A stretch of 64,000 nt of DNA. Origin: Panicum virgatum. Taxonomy: Eukaryota; Streptophyta; Magnoliopsida; Poales; Poaceae. The notes under the pieces were generated by a model, which made no database searches, had not been told where the DNA came from, and saw nothing but the letters and a program-made list of their open reading frames with translations. This document shows, in pieces, positions 47,214-58,623 of the stretch; the first letter of the stretch is position 1, and every line of letters starts with the position of its first letter. Location of the stretch: positions 30,449,590 to 30,513,589 of the forward strand of contig NC_053153.1 of assembly GCF_016808335.1 (NCBI RefSeq), in the 5' to 3' direction. A program made the translations under genes and the position numbers.

Positions 47214-49697
47214 TGATGCCTATGTACTGTTTTGGATAGATGCATGCTCAGGATCATATACTTTTAATTTGATTGCAATTTTCAAAACTAGAAAATTATA
47301 ATACATTCCTCTGGTTGTGGCATTTGATGTTAGTCATGATATATGCTAACTGCAGCAGAAACAATAATACCGTACAAAAAATCTTGCATTATTAATGTAG
47401 AATGCAAGCATGTTTGATCCATGTGGCTCTAAATGAACCAAAACCTCTGTAGCACGGACGCGCGAGGATTATTCATATTATCATTTTGTCTCTGCCGTTG
47501 AAAACATAGGCCTTTCTCTCTTGGGTTCATCTGGTTATCCTAATTTCTGTTTTGCCATTGCCGGCGGGACAACGCAAGTTTACCACTAAGACAAATATTA
47601 AGTTGCGCTAATTTACCATTCCTCCTCTTAGGCTATTTCAAACTCAAAAGGATATCATCCTATCTTCGAATCTTAGACAGCCCAAGTAGAAGCAAGAAAT
47701 GGGCTAAAATAGAACAAAAAAAAAAAGAGAGAACGAAATGAGACAAGCTTCGATGAGATTTAATTTGAATCCAATAATTTTTGCTAAACCAATCTAAGTT
47801 TAGATGAATTTCAACTTTTCCTAAAGAGATGTTGGGTGGGGGGGTGGCTAGTGAAGCAGGGCAAGCGCCCCGCCCGGCAGGTCCACACAGTCGGAGCGCT
47901 AGTAATGCGCTGGTGGCATTGTGGGGTGCGGCTAGACGTCCCCGAAGATGATGCAAATGGTTTCCATCACCAGACGACATCAGCTCACGAACTTTCTTTC
48001 CTCACCCTCGCTGCCCAGTGCCCACATCTCCCACCCTAGCGAGGCCTCCCCTACCCCTGCGCCATCCCGCTACCGTCTTCCTCGTCTCTAGCAGATCCCA
48101 CCGCCGAATCTGCCGCTACCAAGCTTCGCCGCCGTCTCCGCCACCAGCTCCACCATCGGCGAATCTTGCCATACTCCCCTACTGCCCACCGGTGCCTCAC
48201 TGCCCTGCCAACAACCCGTCACCACCGTCGGTCCTCTACCACCCAAGAGTCCTCACTCTACAGCTGGGGAACATCACTGGCGACGACTCGAACCCCCAAA
48301 GCCTCCAAATCCCCAACACTAAACCACGGCGAGGAAACCGGCAAGCACCGCGAGCTCGGGAAGAAGGCTGGTGGGCTGTTTGGGCCTTAGGTGATGGCTC
48401 ACGTGCTTGTTATGCGAGCGATGTGGTAGCCACGGCGGGTGTTGAGAGACAGCAACGCAAAAATGTTTTTTCTTAAACAAAAAGCTAGGAGATTGTCCAG
48501 AGTAGACCTAAGCAAAATAGATCCGGCCTGAACCCAACGGGCTAATTCCCGCCCAGTGCTCATTTAAGGCCAGGCGTTGCCCTATTTTGATGGTTCCAAA
48601 AATTCAGTCCAAGCTCGGGGTCAGAGGTGTCGCAGCAGCAAGCTCCTCCTACAATTTCGTGGTTTGGACCTAAAACCCGGCCGACAAACTGGTCCACATA
48701 TGTGATCTATCTGAATTTGTTGCTGGAACAAGTTTTTTTTCAGCAACAAACAAAATTTTTTCCGCAACAAAAAAAACTGTTCCGCAACAAATAAAAATTG
48801 TCTCACCTTATGTGATAGTTTGACTGTCAATTACACGTTTGACTTCTATTATTTACCCCAAGCTCGACCCATCCCTAAATTAAAAAATATATATTTTTGC
48901 AATAAAAAAGATGGTGGCCTAGTCCAAAGCCTAGCCCAGCTTCAGCTTGATTCTATAGGCCCAAAAATAGGGGTGTCAATAGTTAACACTTAGGTGCACC
49001 TCCAACTCTTTTTAATTCAAAATTTTGTACTACTTCTCCAAAATGAGATATCAATTTGAAAAAGTAGTAAAAAAAATTAGATTAAAAAGAATTGAAAGTG
49101 CACTTAAGGGTCACCAATTTGCACCCCTACCCAAAAGAATTAATGGGTGGGCTTGGCATGGACTTCAGGCCCGCAAGAAAAGCATTTTTTTTTTGTCAAC
49201 TCAACCCTAGCCTGGTCCGCAAAATGCTCAGGATAGTTCAGAGTTCCGTTGAGGAAAATAAGGCAGGGCCCAGCCAACGATCGTTAAGGGCTACTACCTC
49301 ATCAGAATTTTTGAAGCAATAGCGGGGAAATAGACTATTTTAGAACAATCAATTTAACAAAGCCAACCACAGGTCATAAAGACATTATGCCTTAATAAGG
49401 ATTCTATTACTCAGATTTGCTTTGCTTTGTGTCCAAAGAAAAATGTGCAATTGAGAAAAGAAAATAATGATATGAAGAATAACAAATGGTCATTCTATTC
49501 ACAAATGATTAACCCAGACTGTTTGAGTCTTCAACAACATTTCACTACTAATTTAACATCAGCATCTGCATCTGGTCAGATCTTATTCACATCCACAACA
49601 CAATCTACAGTTTGTGAAGGACTTAGGCTTTCTAAAACTTGCCACTAAATTAGCGCAAGAGTTAGTTCCTAGAACTAGGATCAACTAAAACCGGTTG
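47214..49697. other. intergenic region downstream of the NEN-like gene
   Basis: No gene was recognised. 47830-48480 is GC-rich with compositional open frames. 48715-48805 has four AGCAACAAA-type words (CAGCAACAAACAAAATT, CCGCAACAAAAAAAACTG, CCGCAACAAATAAAAATTG). The last part, near 49300-49697, probably includes the 3' untranslated region of the minus-strand gene ending at 49698. Confidence 0.45.
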
Positions 49698-52600
49698 CTA
49701 ATTGGAGTGTACAACCAACCTCTTTGCAACCAACCTTATCCCAGCATTTTGCTGGTAGTCATATACTTCCAAAGAAAAGAAGGCGTCCACCTTGCTCCCT
49801 CGGACAAACAGAGAATCCAGTTCTGTGGCATCTACATTGCTAAAAACAAGCGTCTGAATGTTACCACTGGGCTCTTTCTGGCATATATCTGTTGAGTAGA
49901 TTGCAGAGTCGCCACTGACAATAGTAGGGATGCTGCAGGGTAAGGGCACTGTTAGAACTCTGAAAATCATAAAGCGCTTCCAGAATACAAAATGAAAGGG
50001 GGAACAAAACTCACTTTAGGCGGACAGTTGGACGATTGACATATCCATACTTCTTAACCAGGGGTCTCCATTCAGAGGTGCTGCCGGATTTCTGAGATGA
50101 CTTCCGAGCAAGATCATCACAAAACTCAAGAACCTTACTGAGATTCTCAGGGATGTCTACAACTATGTTTAACTTCGGTTGGCCTGCATTGTCTAGAAAC
50201 TTTGTACTAACCCCAAACTGGACTTTCAAGCCTGCAGAACACAGCAGTAGTGGGCTGTCTTTGTGCTGGATAGATGACCTCTGACCAAATTGGTGCAATG
50301 GAGCAACTGAGATTTTAATATACTCAGTTGAAATATCATCTGGCTCAAGAAACCCGGAATAGCCACTGGAACTTGCATCCATCTGTGTGGTGGTATCTAC
50401 CTTCATTTCCTCAATGTGGGATACCAACTCAACAGATTGCCTGCTTGTTGAAGGATCACCTGTTCCTTCATTACCTCCCTCAGGTAACACACCGTTAGCT
50501 GGACAAACTGTGCGCTGCCGTTTTGAAGAATTAGGTGAAGAGTTCGCTTCAGGTTTTGGTGCCTCGGGAGAAGCAGCCCCATTAGCTCGGCTCCTTGTTA
50601 TTGCATGCTCAACAAGGTTCTCAACAGTAAGCACCTCTGGAAGACTTGCCTCCTGTCAGAATAACTTTGGAATTTAGCCAACAGATTATCTCCAATAGTG
50701 ATTAAAACAATTAGCTATAAATATCCCACAACATGATGATTCGCTTTCTTTTCACAGAGTAATTTCTACAGTAACTGAAGTAGTTAAAAAGAATGAGAGT
50801 CGTAGCATCAATTACATAGAACTAGTTCGATTGTAAATTATTGGCAAAAAACGGCGGCAACTGCAATAAATTGAACAGAGTGCATATATAACAAAAAAAT
50901 GAGAAAAGAACGACAAATTTCCGTATGAAATTATTGACACATAGGGCCTATTTCCCAATAGCAAAACTTGACTTGCCCATTGAGCCATTGAGGTACTGAG
51001 CTATTCCGGATGGCTACATGGGAAACCAGTGGCGGGGGGGGGGGGGGGGGTACCAGAAATGCTTCAGGCAAAGAAACACATATTAATGTGATTGGAACAG
51101 CCTAGCTGATGAAATTAACCAGGTATGGGAAAATAAATGAATGCAAACATACCAGGAACAACACTGTAGCACAGTACTTGAGAACTTCAAGGTTCATTCT
51201 AACATCATCAAGACTCCTGCAGAAAAATTGCAAATAAAATGAGTGAGAGGCCATTCACTCCAGTTTTGTGTAGGCCAAGATAAAATTAAAGCACAAGGGA
51301 CATTTCAACTTCTAGGTCGTAACTAATATCCTATCCTACCAACAGTCAGTGGACTGTGGTTGCAGATGAATGCATAAAGGGAAACTGGATATTATTGATT
51401 AATACTTTTAATGGCAGTTCTTCATGCCAGGCAGACAGTTGTTCTGGTGACATGAACATGTAGTGAAGAGCTACAGTTATGCATTGCACCGCATAATTAT
51501 GACATCTATTCAGCATGACCTATCTAAAGGAAAGAACCATCATAAGCCATGCCATCTTTTGGGATATTAGTTAGCTAGTCCAGATGAGCCAACCCCAAAG
51601 ATGGGATGGAAGATCCTGGGATGGTGGCTTTTGACATTTCGAGAAGAGATGGTGCTACTTAGTTAGGAATGTGAAGAGATAAAAGGACACCATTGCCCAA
51701 CCAAATTCCTCATATGGCTAGGGCAACCTAGATGGGCACAACTGAGCTGGGTAACAAAATACCAGCTAAAAGGATTCCAAGCCAAGTTACATAAACTGAA
51801 GTGATGCAAAGGGTGACAGGTGCATATGAAAACCCTAGATGTTGAAAGAGGAAGCAATCGGAATACAAATGCAATGCTATCACTTGAGTTAGTTGCAATG
51901 ATATTTACCTGTGCCTTTGCTTCCCTAGGCCAAAGTAATTTGCCAAGCTTGCCATCTGCAGGTGAAATGGATAAGTACAGAACATGAGATACCCCTTTTA
52001 CTGACAGAAGGAATTGAAAATTCCCAATAGAGGTCATGTATATCCACTTCAATGTAACCTCACCTATCATTATTACACTATCTCCTAAAAACACACTTTT
52101 TAAAATTACAAGCAGACTCTAGTCAGCACATAGTTCCTTTACCTTCATGTCTCCTGCCCTCCTCCCAAACCGCTGGGTAAGCAGAGGTAAGGTGTCGATC
52201 AGCCCCTTTGGCTCAGGAGGTGGCCGGCCAATCTCTGCAAACACCTCCCTTATTCTTGCGGAATCAAACCTCACAATGTTGTGCCCTGCCCAGACCCGCC
52301 CTGTCAAACGTTCAGAAGAGTCGTTTCAGTAATTGGGCCATTTCATGGAAAGTTCAGGTCCACACATCTCAGCTTACACTCTTTCGATGCCTTTTCAGAC
52401 TAATGAAGCCCCTAGTACGACTAATAATTGATATGACCTCAATAAGGAATCAGAGATAGCAGGCTGCTAGACCATACTATAGTTTGATTGACTCCTACTT
52501 TACGCATACCATGAGTCCATGACAATGCACACCTAGCTTGTACACGACAACAATTGTAGAGAGATCGACTGCAAGCATGAGGTAGAGTAAGGGAAATCCC

Positions 52601-52960
52601 TAATTCTAACTCACCGTTGAGGAGGTCGTAGACTGCGTCGGCGACGTCGCGGAAGGGCGGGGCCCCGGAGACGGCGTCCCGCGTGATGCCGTTGCAGCGC
52701 ACGGAGGCCGCGGAGACGGCGGACGCCGGGTCGGCGGGGCGGACGAGCGTGGCGTAGGAGGCGACCTCGACGAGCCTGCGCGGGCAGACGAGGATGGCCC
52801 CGAACTCGAGCAGCGCGTACCCCTGGCCGGCGCGCTGCGGGACCGAGGTCTCGACGTCGAAGAAGGCGATCTCGGGGCCCCCGGCGCCCGGGGGCGCGGC
52901 CCCCTCCGGCGCCGCGGGCGCGGGGGAGCCGGAAGCGGGGGAGTCGGAGGCCGTCGTCAT
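49698..52960 (-). CDS. NEN-type DEDDh exonuclease-domain protein (intact, 6 exons, 495 aa)
   Basis: Exons, minus strand: 52960-52615, 52300-52143, 51955-51909, 51216-51153, 50652-50015, 49932-49698. All borders are GT/AG and phases join to one 495-codon frame. The start ATG at 52960 is in a GC-rich exon. The exonuclease domain (residues about 30-205) has Asp35 and Glu37 (FFDVETSVP), Asp128 (GHNIVRFDS), His183 and Asp188 (QRHRSLDD), the full DEDDh set. A Ser/Pro-rich linker with KRQR at 249-252 (possible nuclear signal) and a conserved C-terminal domain follow. The layout matches NEN1-4 (NAC45/86-dependent exonuclease-domain proteins), which act in nuclear degradation of differentiating sieve elements. 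Whether this paralogue does so is inferred. No large TE was recognised in its introns; intron 4 has a G run (about 51034-51050). Confidence 0.85.
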
Positions 52961-53011
52961 GGCGTCGCGGGCAGCAGAGCAGGCGGGCGGATGAGGAGGC
53001 GTGCGGTGGGG

Positions 53012-53024
53012 CGAGGCGGCGGAT
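53012..53024 (-). promoter_or_regulatory. TATA-box candidate of the NEN-like gene
   Basis: On the minus strand CATCTATATATCCGCC lies about 55 bases upstream of the ATG at 52960, in otherwise GC-rich DNA. It would imply a very short 5' leader of about 25-30 bases. The start site is not shown by sequence alone. Confidence 0.4.
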
Positions 53025-53354
53025 ATATAGATGGATAGGGCGGAGGAGGGGGGAGGGCTGGTTGGGGCTTGCGTGGGGGGGTTGAGGAGGGGAGGGAGGG
53101 AGGAGGCGTGAAGGGAGCGGCGGCGAGGAGGAGGGAGGAGCCGGCGTGGTGGCGTGGGGACGGGGGTTTTCGGGTTGGGCGAGCTGGTGGGATTGGAATA
53201 GGAGCTTGTTTCCACCCGGGGGTGAATTGAATTGCTCTTGCTTCGCTTCCAGGTTAAGGAATGCACACGGTGTCTCTAGCCTGCCCTCCCCCTCCGTGTC
53301 CGAGATGGGGAATGTAAGGAAGGGAACGTCCCACCATTGTTATCTTGTTACTTG

Positions 53355-53481
53355 CTCCATTTCAAATTATAGATTGATTTTAGTAAATTTGGTTATATAA
53401 CTTTTACTATACATTTAGATAAATTTTGTAAATTATGTATCTAAATTTGTAAAAATGATCTACAATTTTGAACCGATGGAG
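53355..53481. mobile_element. Stowaway-like MITE in the NEN-like gene upstream region
   Basis: Left end CTCCATTTCAAATTATAGAT; right end on the minus strand CTCCATCGGTTCAAAATTGT, then TAGATCATTTTTACAAATTT mirroring TTGATTTTAGTAAATTT. This is the classic Stowaway/Mariner-derived structure, about 127 bp, located about 400 bp upstream of the ATG at 52960. Confidence 0.75.
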
Positions 53482-54817
53482 TATCTCATTCCTCGTAAGA
53501 TCAAAACTCAGTTCCTCTCAAAAAAAAATCCCAATTCTCTCCCTAAGTGAAAGTGTATTATACTGGTCGAAGCGTAATCAAATCGTGTAATTGTGCTTTT
53601 AATTTTTTTTGCAGTTGTGATTTTTACTGCTTTTTATCATAAAATCAAACATAGTCGAATTGTTTTGCCTGGATAAACTATTTGTCCCCTCTCCATTTAC
53701 GTTGTTCTCTTCGTGGAATCAATCTGCTTGCTTCCTTGGTGAGATAAAATGGTCCGTTAAGCTAATCAATTGCTGCTGCATCACGCGACCGTCGAGAGCG
53801 GATGTGAGTTCAATTCGGATGTGAATTCTATCTGGGTATATACGGGCATCATGCCGTTTGCGTCCATCAGGCTGATTGGTCTTTTCAGATGGAGCGCGTT
53901 ATCGCGCGACCTGTCACGTGCTTTGGGACCGCGCGACCCCCGCGTCCGCCCCTTTCCACCAGCGCGCAACCCCCAGACATTTCCTTTCCCTTTTTGATCC
54001 CGCCGCCGCAATCCCAGGCCCACGCGCCGGAAAGAAGGGAGGCGCCCGCAGCAGCCGCGGCGCGCCGCATCCCCCATCGTCCCATCCACCGCGCCTCGCC
54101 GCATCTCGCATCCATCCATCCAGCCCCCATGCCGCATCTCGTCGACACGCACGGGAGGGCAGCCGCGGCGGCAGCAGGACCCTCGCGACTTGCGTCCTCC
54201 CTCCCCGATCTGCAACTCCTTCCTTGTGTTTGCAACTCTTTTTCGTGCTCGTTCCTTCTCATCTACTCGATCTAATCCCCCTAAATCTGTGCAAATCTTC
54301 CCTATGATCTTCGAATTGTAGATAATTTTTCATGTCCATCAATATATTAGTGCAAATTTGTTGCAATTCACACAAGTTGCTAGCAGTTTTGGATGGTGAC
54401 TCTTGACTAATGATCAGTAAATAAACTATTAGGACTTAATTTCGTCTAATAGATCAACAGGATGGGTGCCCCCTTGCAAGACTCTTCTGAACATATATGT
54501 TTATGGATTGTAGTCCTGAGATGGCAACTTGTGTTCATTTTTTTTGTGGCAACTTGTGTTTCCTCAGACTGCAGCTTATCTACATTTTGAGTTTTTTTTA
54601 TGGCAATTTGTGTTCATTTTTTTGTGGCTATAAAAGGAAACTTGTATTGTGCTAATTAGTTTTGTTTTATAGGTTCATTAATATAACAAATTGTGTGCCT
54701 TCCTATATACATTATGAGTTTCCTTACATGACAACTTATACTTAATATTTGTGTTTTTGTAGGTGTAATATGACTTGTAGTGGGGTTTTTATCTAAATTC
54801 TGCACCACTACAAGAGC
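53482..54817. other. spacer with GC-rich block upstream of the FAR1-type transposase
   Basis: 53880-54250 is GC-rich with compositional open frames on both strands, possibly a 5' exon or promoter of the transposase gene. 54320-54780 is AT-rich and contains the first copies of the AAGTTGC/GCAACTT word (54374, 54533, 54549). No terminal inverted repeat could be defined. Confidence 0.4.
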
Positions 54818-57814
54818 ATGATTTCCTTGCAGCCCCTTCGGATCTTGAGTTGCAGCAAGATTCTGGTGCAGCTTTTCCCACCGATGTGTGTTGCAGGTGG
54901 TGCAGTTGCACATGTGTCCAGCAGCAACTTGACTCTTCCTGTAATATCCAATGAAGCTCTTCATCTGCCAAGCAACTCAGCTCCTCCTGAACTGGCAACT
55001 CAGCAACTTAGCAACTCAGCATCAAAGGTACTCCCGGCTGAATCTGGTGGTGTGACAGTTTCCACGGCTGAGACAACAGCAGATGCAGTTGATGTTGAGG
55101 ATGGTGTTGAGGTTTTAACCACTCCGCAGGAATCTTTTGTAGGCATGTCTTTCAATACTTCTGATGCTGTCAAAGACTATTACAATTCCTATGCTCGTCA
55201 TACAAGTTTCTCTATAAGGATCAACACATCCCGTGAGTCGAAGAAGGCCAATGAAAAGACAAAGTATATCTATGTTTGCCAGAAGGCTGGGGTCAACAAA
55301 AAAGAGAAGGTTGCTCATGATGGGCCAATATCTGAGAAAAAGATTGTGAGGCAAAGGCGCAGGGATTATGTAGATAGGACGCACTGCCTAGCTCACATGA
55401 TTATGAGGAAGACATCCCCTGGACACTAGGAGGTTGAGAACTTTGAAAGAGAGCACAACCATGAGCGTTTAAGAAAATTTTCGCTCACAAAATACTTGAA
55501 GTCCCACAGAGACATACCAGCTGAAGAGAAAGAGTTCATCAAGTTGCTCCATGGATGCTGCATCACGACAACTCGTGCTTATCAGATAATGGCTGAGTTG
55601 TATGGAGGTATTGAAAACTGTCCATACACAGAAGGTGATGCTAAAAATTTGCGTGTTGAGTACCGTGCTGAATATAGAGGTAAAGATTTGAAGGCGACAC
55701 TTGAGTACTTTGAGGAATTAAAGAAGGAAGATCCGGAATTCTATTATAGTTACACTCTTGATGAGTTTGATAGGGTTGAGAATCTATTTTGGGTGGATGG
55801 TGCAGCAAGGAGATCTTATGAGCTGTATAGTGATTGTTTATCCTTTGACACTACTTATTTGACCAATGCCTACAACATGACATGTGCTCCTTTCATAGGT
55901 ACGCATGTCCAGAAAAAAATGCTAGTTTTGCCCATTGATGGTTTTCATTGATTGTTATTTTTTGGATTCCAGAAAAAATACTGGTTGTCACACAAGTTGC
56001 TACTTTGAGAAAGCACAAGTTGACACACTAGTTGCACATAAGTTGCCATCTTTATTCTGCACCCGTTGATAGTCTTCAGCTATGAAAAAAATACTAATGA
56101 TTTGTATTGTGTTAACAGGGATTGACAGGAATAGCATAACAATCCAGCTGGGTTGCGGCTTTCTGAGGAATGAGAAGACTGAGTATTTTGTCTGGCTGTT
56201 TACTGAATTCAAGAAAGCAATGTGCAGCAAGGATCCTGCAAATATAATAACTGATCAAGATATTGCGATGAAGGCTGCTATCGCAGAGGTATTTGTCAGT
56301 TTAGTTCATAGGAATTGCCGTTGGCACATTATGGAAAATGCTAGGAAGACCATGGGTGCTTTCTTGGATAGCAAGGGGGATGGTAAGCAAGAGTTGACGG
56401 ATGACTTCAAGAATTGTATTGACAATAGCTTCACGCTGGCACAGTTTGAGCAGAAGTGGCAGGCATTTTTGGATAAATATGAGCTCAACAATGATGAGAG
56501 GTTCTAACATTTGTATGACATGAGACATTGTTGGATCCCTGCGTATTTCATGCATTGTTTCTTCCCCTTCCTCCAAACAACAGCACGGAGTGAAGGCTTC
56601 AATGCTGTCCTGAAGCGCTATGTCAACCCAAAGAACTCGATACTCAACTTTGTGCAGCAATATAAGAAAATACAACAAAGGATTTTCAGCAAGCAAGATT
56701 TGCAAGAGGCGGCCACAACCACGAAGGTCCCACGCTACTTGACGGGGCACCCTATGGAGCATCAGATGAAGAAAGCGTATACAAGGAGGTTGTTCAATGT
56801 GTTTCGACACGAGCTGCAGCTAAGTTCGAGCTACTATGTTGTTCGTGTTGAAGGGAATGACTTGATAGATGTTGTTCCGTACAAGCATTGCCCCGATCTG
56901 TTGTATGGGACACGAACATTCAGGGTCACGTCGTCCAGGGTGGAGGGCTTTTTATAGCTGCACTTGTTGCAAATTTGAGAGAGATGGAGTGCTTTGCTGC
57001 CATATATTGAAGGTTTTTTACGCCCTTGCAGTCCGCAAGGTGCCTGATCGGTACATTCTCCCTCGATGGTCAGTTGAGCCAGTGGTTGATAGTGGGATGG
57101 AAGTTGCCGCTAACGAGCATCTTCAAGAAGCCCAGATTACAGACCACGGGAAACATGTTATATGTTACAGCAGCATGTGCACAAACTTTAATAAAATTGT
57201 GAGACCTTTTATGGCTGATGACGAGGGGTATGTCATAGTCTCAAAATAAGTGAGTGCCCTGCAATCTAAGCTTGTTGCTTTGAGAAAAAGGAGAGCGTCA
57301 AGTGTTCTTCCGGAGGTGGAGTGTGAACAAGTTGATATTGAACAACCTGCTGCGCCAAGGCCGCAGAAGAAATCGCGCAAAAAAACAAGCTCATCAACCG
57401 GAGGGGGTGGGGATCCAAATCTGTCACAACAGCCTAATGGTCCGTATTGTCTTAACTGAACGTAGCAACTTGTACTTCCTTGCCCCTAGCAACTTCTACT
57501 CATTCAGCCTAGCAACTTGTACTCCTTGTTCTAGCAACTTGTGTGTATTACTCCTAGCAACTTGAAATTGTTTTGACTTTTCATGCTCGCATGTTGCTGG
57601 TGCTGAGATTGGGGACCCACCAATAACAAAGAAGCAAGGGCGTCCAAGGTCAAAGAGATACAAGACAGGGATGGGGTTGCTTCTCCAAAAAAAACCACCG
57701 TGTGGCTATTGTGGTTCAACAGAACATACCACATCAACTTGCCCCGCCAAGCCGGCAAGGAAGCAAACAAAAGAACTCTCGAATAAATCACTAAATGAGG
57801 TTGCTGCTGCGTGA
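54818..57814 (+). pseudogene. FAR1-related / Mutator-like (MULE) transposase pseudogene
   Basis: The start is uncertain (first ATG 54818). Domains in order: FAR1 DNA-binding (about 55130-55480: AVKDYYNSYARHTSFSIRIN, EREHNHERL); MULE catalytic domain with LSFDTTYLTNAYN (first Asp, about 55840), INIITDQD-type second Asp (about 56250) and TTARSEGFNAVLKRY (Glu, about 56580); SWIM finger YSCTCCKFERDGVLCCHILK (about 56956); CCHC knuckle CGYCGSTEHTTSTC (about 57697). An intron at 55899-56118 splices cleanly; another is likely at about 57440-57610. Stops at 55427 (a conserved Trp position), 56504 and 57247, and a frameshift near 56950, inactivate it. It is more likely a MULE than a domesticated FAR1/FHY3 gene, because of decay and context. 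Confidence 0.85.
57462..57568 (+). repeat. five-copy cluster of (C)TAGCAACTTG
   Basis: TAGCAACTTGTACTTCCTTG, TAGCAACTTCTACTCATTC, TAGCAACTTGTACTCCTTG, TAGCAACTTGTGTGTATTA and TAGCAACTTGAAATTG follow each other with 22-24 base spacing, in the probable second intron of the MULE transposase. Confidence 0.95.
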
Positions 57815-58623
57815 AAAAACAAGATGTGTTGCAGGGGGTGCATCTAACATTTTTTCCACTTTCTTGTAATTTATTAAACTGTAATTAGTGATTTATGAAA
57901 CTGCAATTAGTGAATTGATTTTTATTAAAGCATGGTGTGTGGTGATGTAATAATAAATAGTTGATGCTTTTGTATATTTCAAACTTGCTATATATATGGA
58001 TAAATATACTTTTAATAAAGCTTTGTGTATGGTGGTGTATGAAAAAAGATTGGAAAATTGCAGCTTGCATGTTGAATTAAGTTAACAGAAACACAAAGTG
58101 CAGATCCGATGTACATAAGTTGATATTTCAAAAAAGAAGATCTATGCACAATTTGCTGTTTCGACTTCAGACAAGTTGCCTGTTGGGCTGGTCACAAGTT
58201 GCCAGTGTAAATACCTCCATATATTACATAAGTTGCTGATCACACAGGATACCTCCATATATTACATAAGTTGCTTCTCACACAGGAAAGTGGGGGGTAA
58301 AAAAACGATCAGCATATCTGAGCATTGTTTAAAACCGCAGAGAACATCTATATACAGAGTGCATGCATCATGAAAAAAATCACAAGTTGCTGTTGGACTG
58401 GCCACAAATTGCATATAAGTTGTCTGTTGAACTGGTCGCAAATTGCCAGTATATTAAAATAAAATGGGAGCATCTATATACAGAGAATATGTATCATATG
58501 AAAAATACACACATCTCTCCTCCCCTTCCCCACTCCGTTCCTAGTCTACTGATTTGCCATCTTTCCATTTCCCTTTGCTTTTGAGAATAGTTCAGTCTTG
58601 TTCTCTAGCTTGTTGGTAGGGCT
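57815..58623. other. convergent 3' spacer between MULE transposase and Ulp1-like gene
   Basis: Holds paired segments ATTAAAGCATGGTGTGTGGTG (about 57926) and AATAAAGCTTTGTGTATGGTG (about 58014) with polyadenylation-like AATAAA. Tandem copies of ACCTCCATATATTACATAAG followed by TTGCT lie at about 58213 and 58251. Several AAGTTGC words are present. Confidence 0.6.

Noticed and set aside
53781..54307. Several 120-145 codon ORFs on both strands
   Set aside because: They overlap each other in a GC-rich block with no domain and no consistent frame.
54818..57814. A domesticated FAR1/FHY3 light-signalling gene
   Set aside because: Three stops, a frameshift, an adjacent TE-type Ulp1 gene and the dispersed word point to a decayed MULE.
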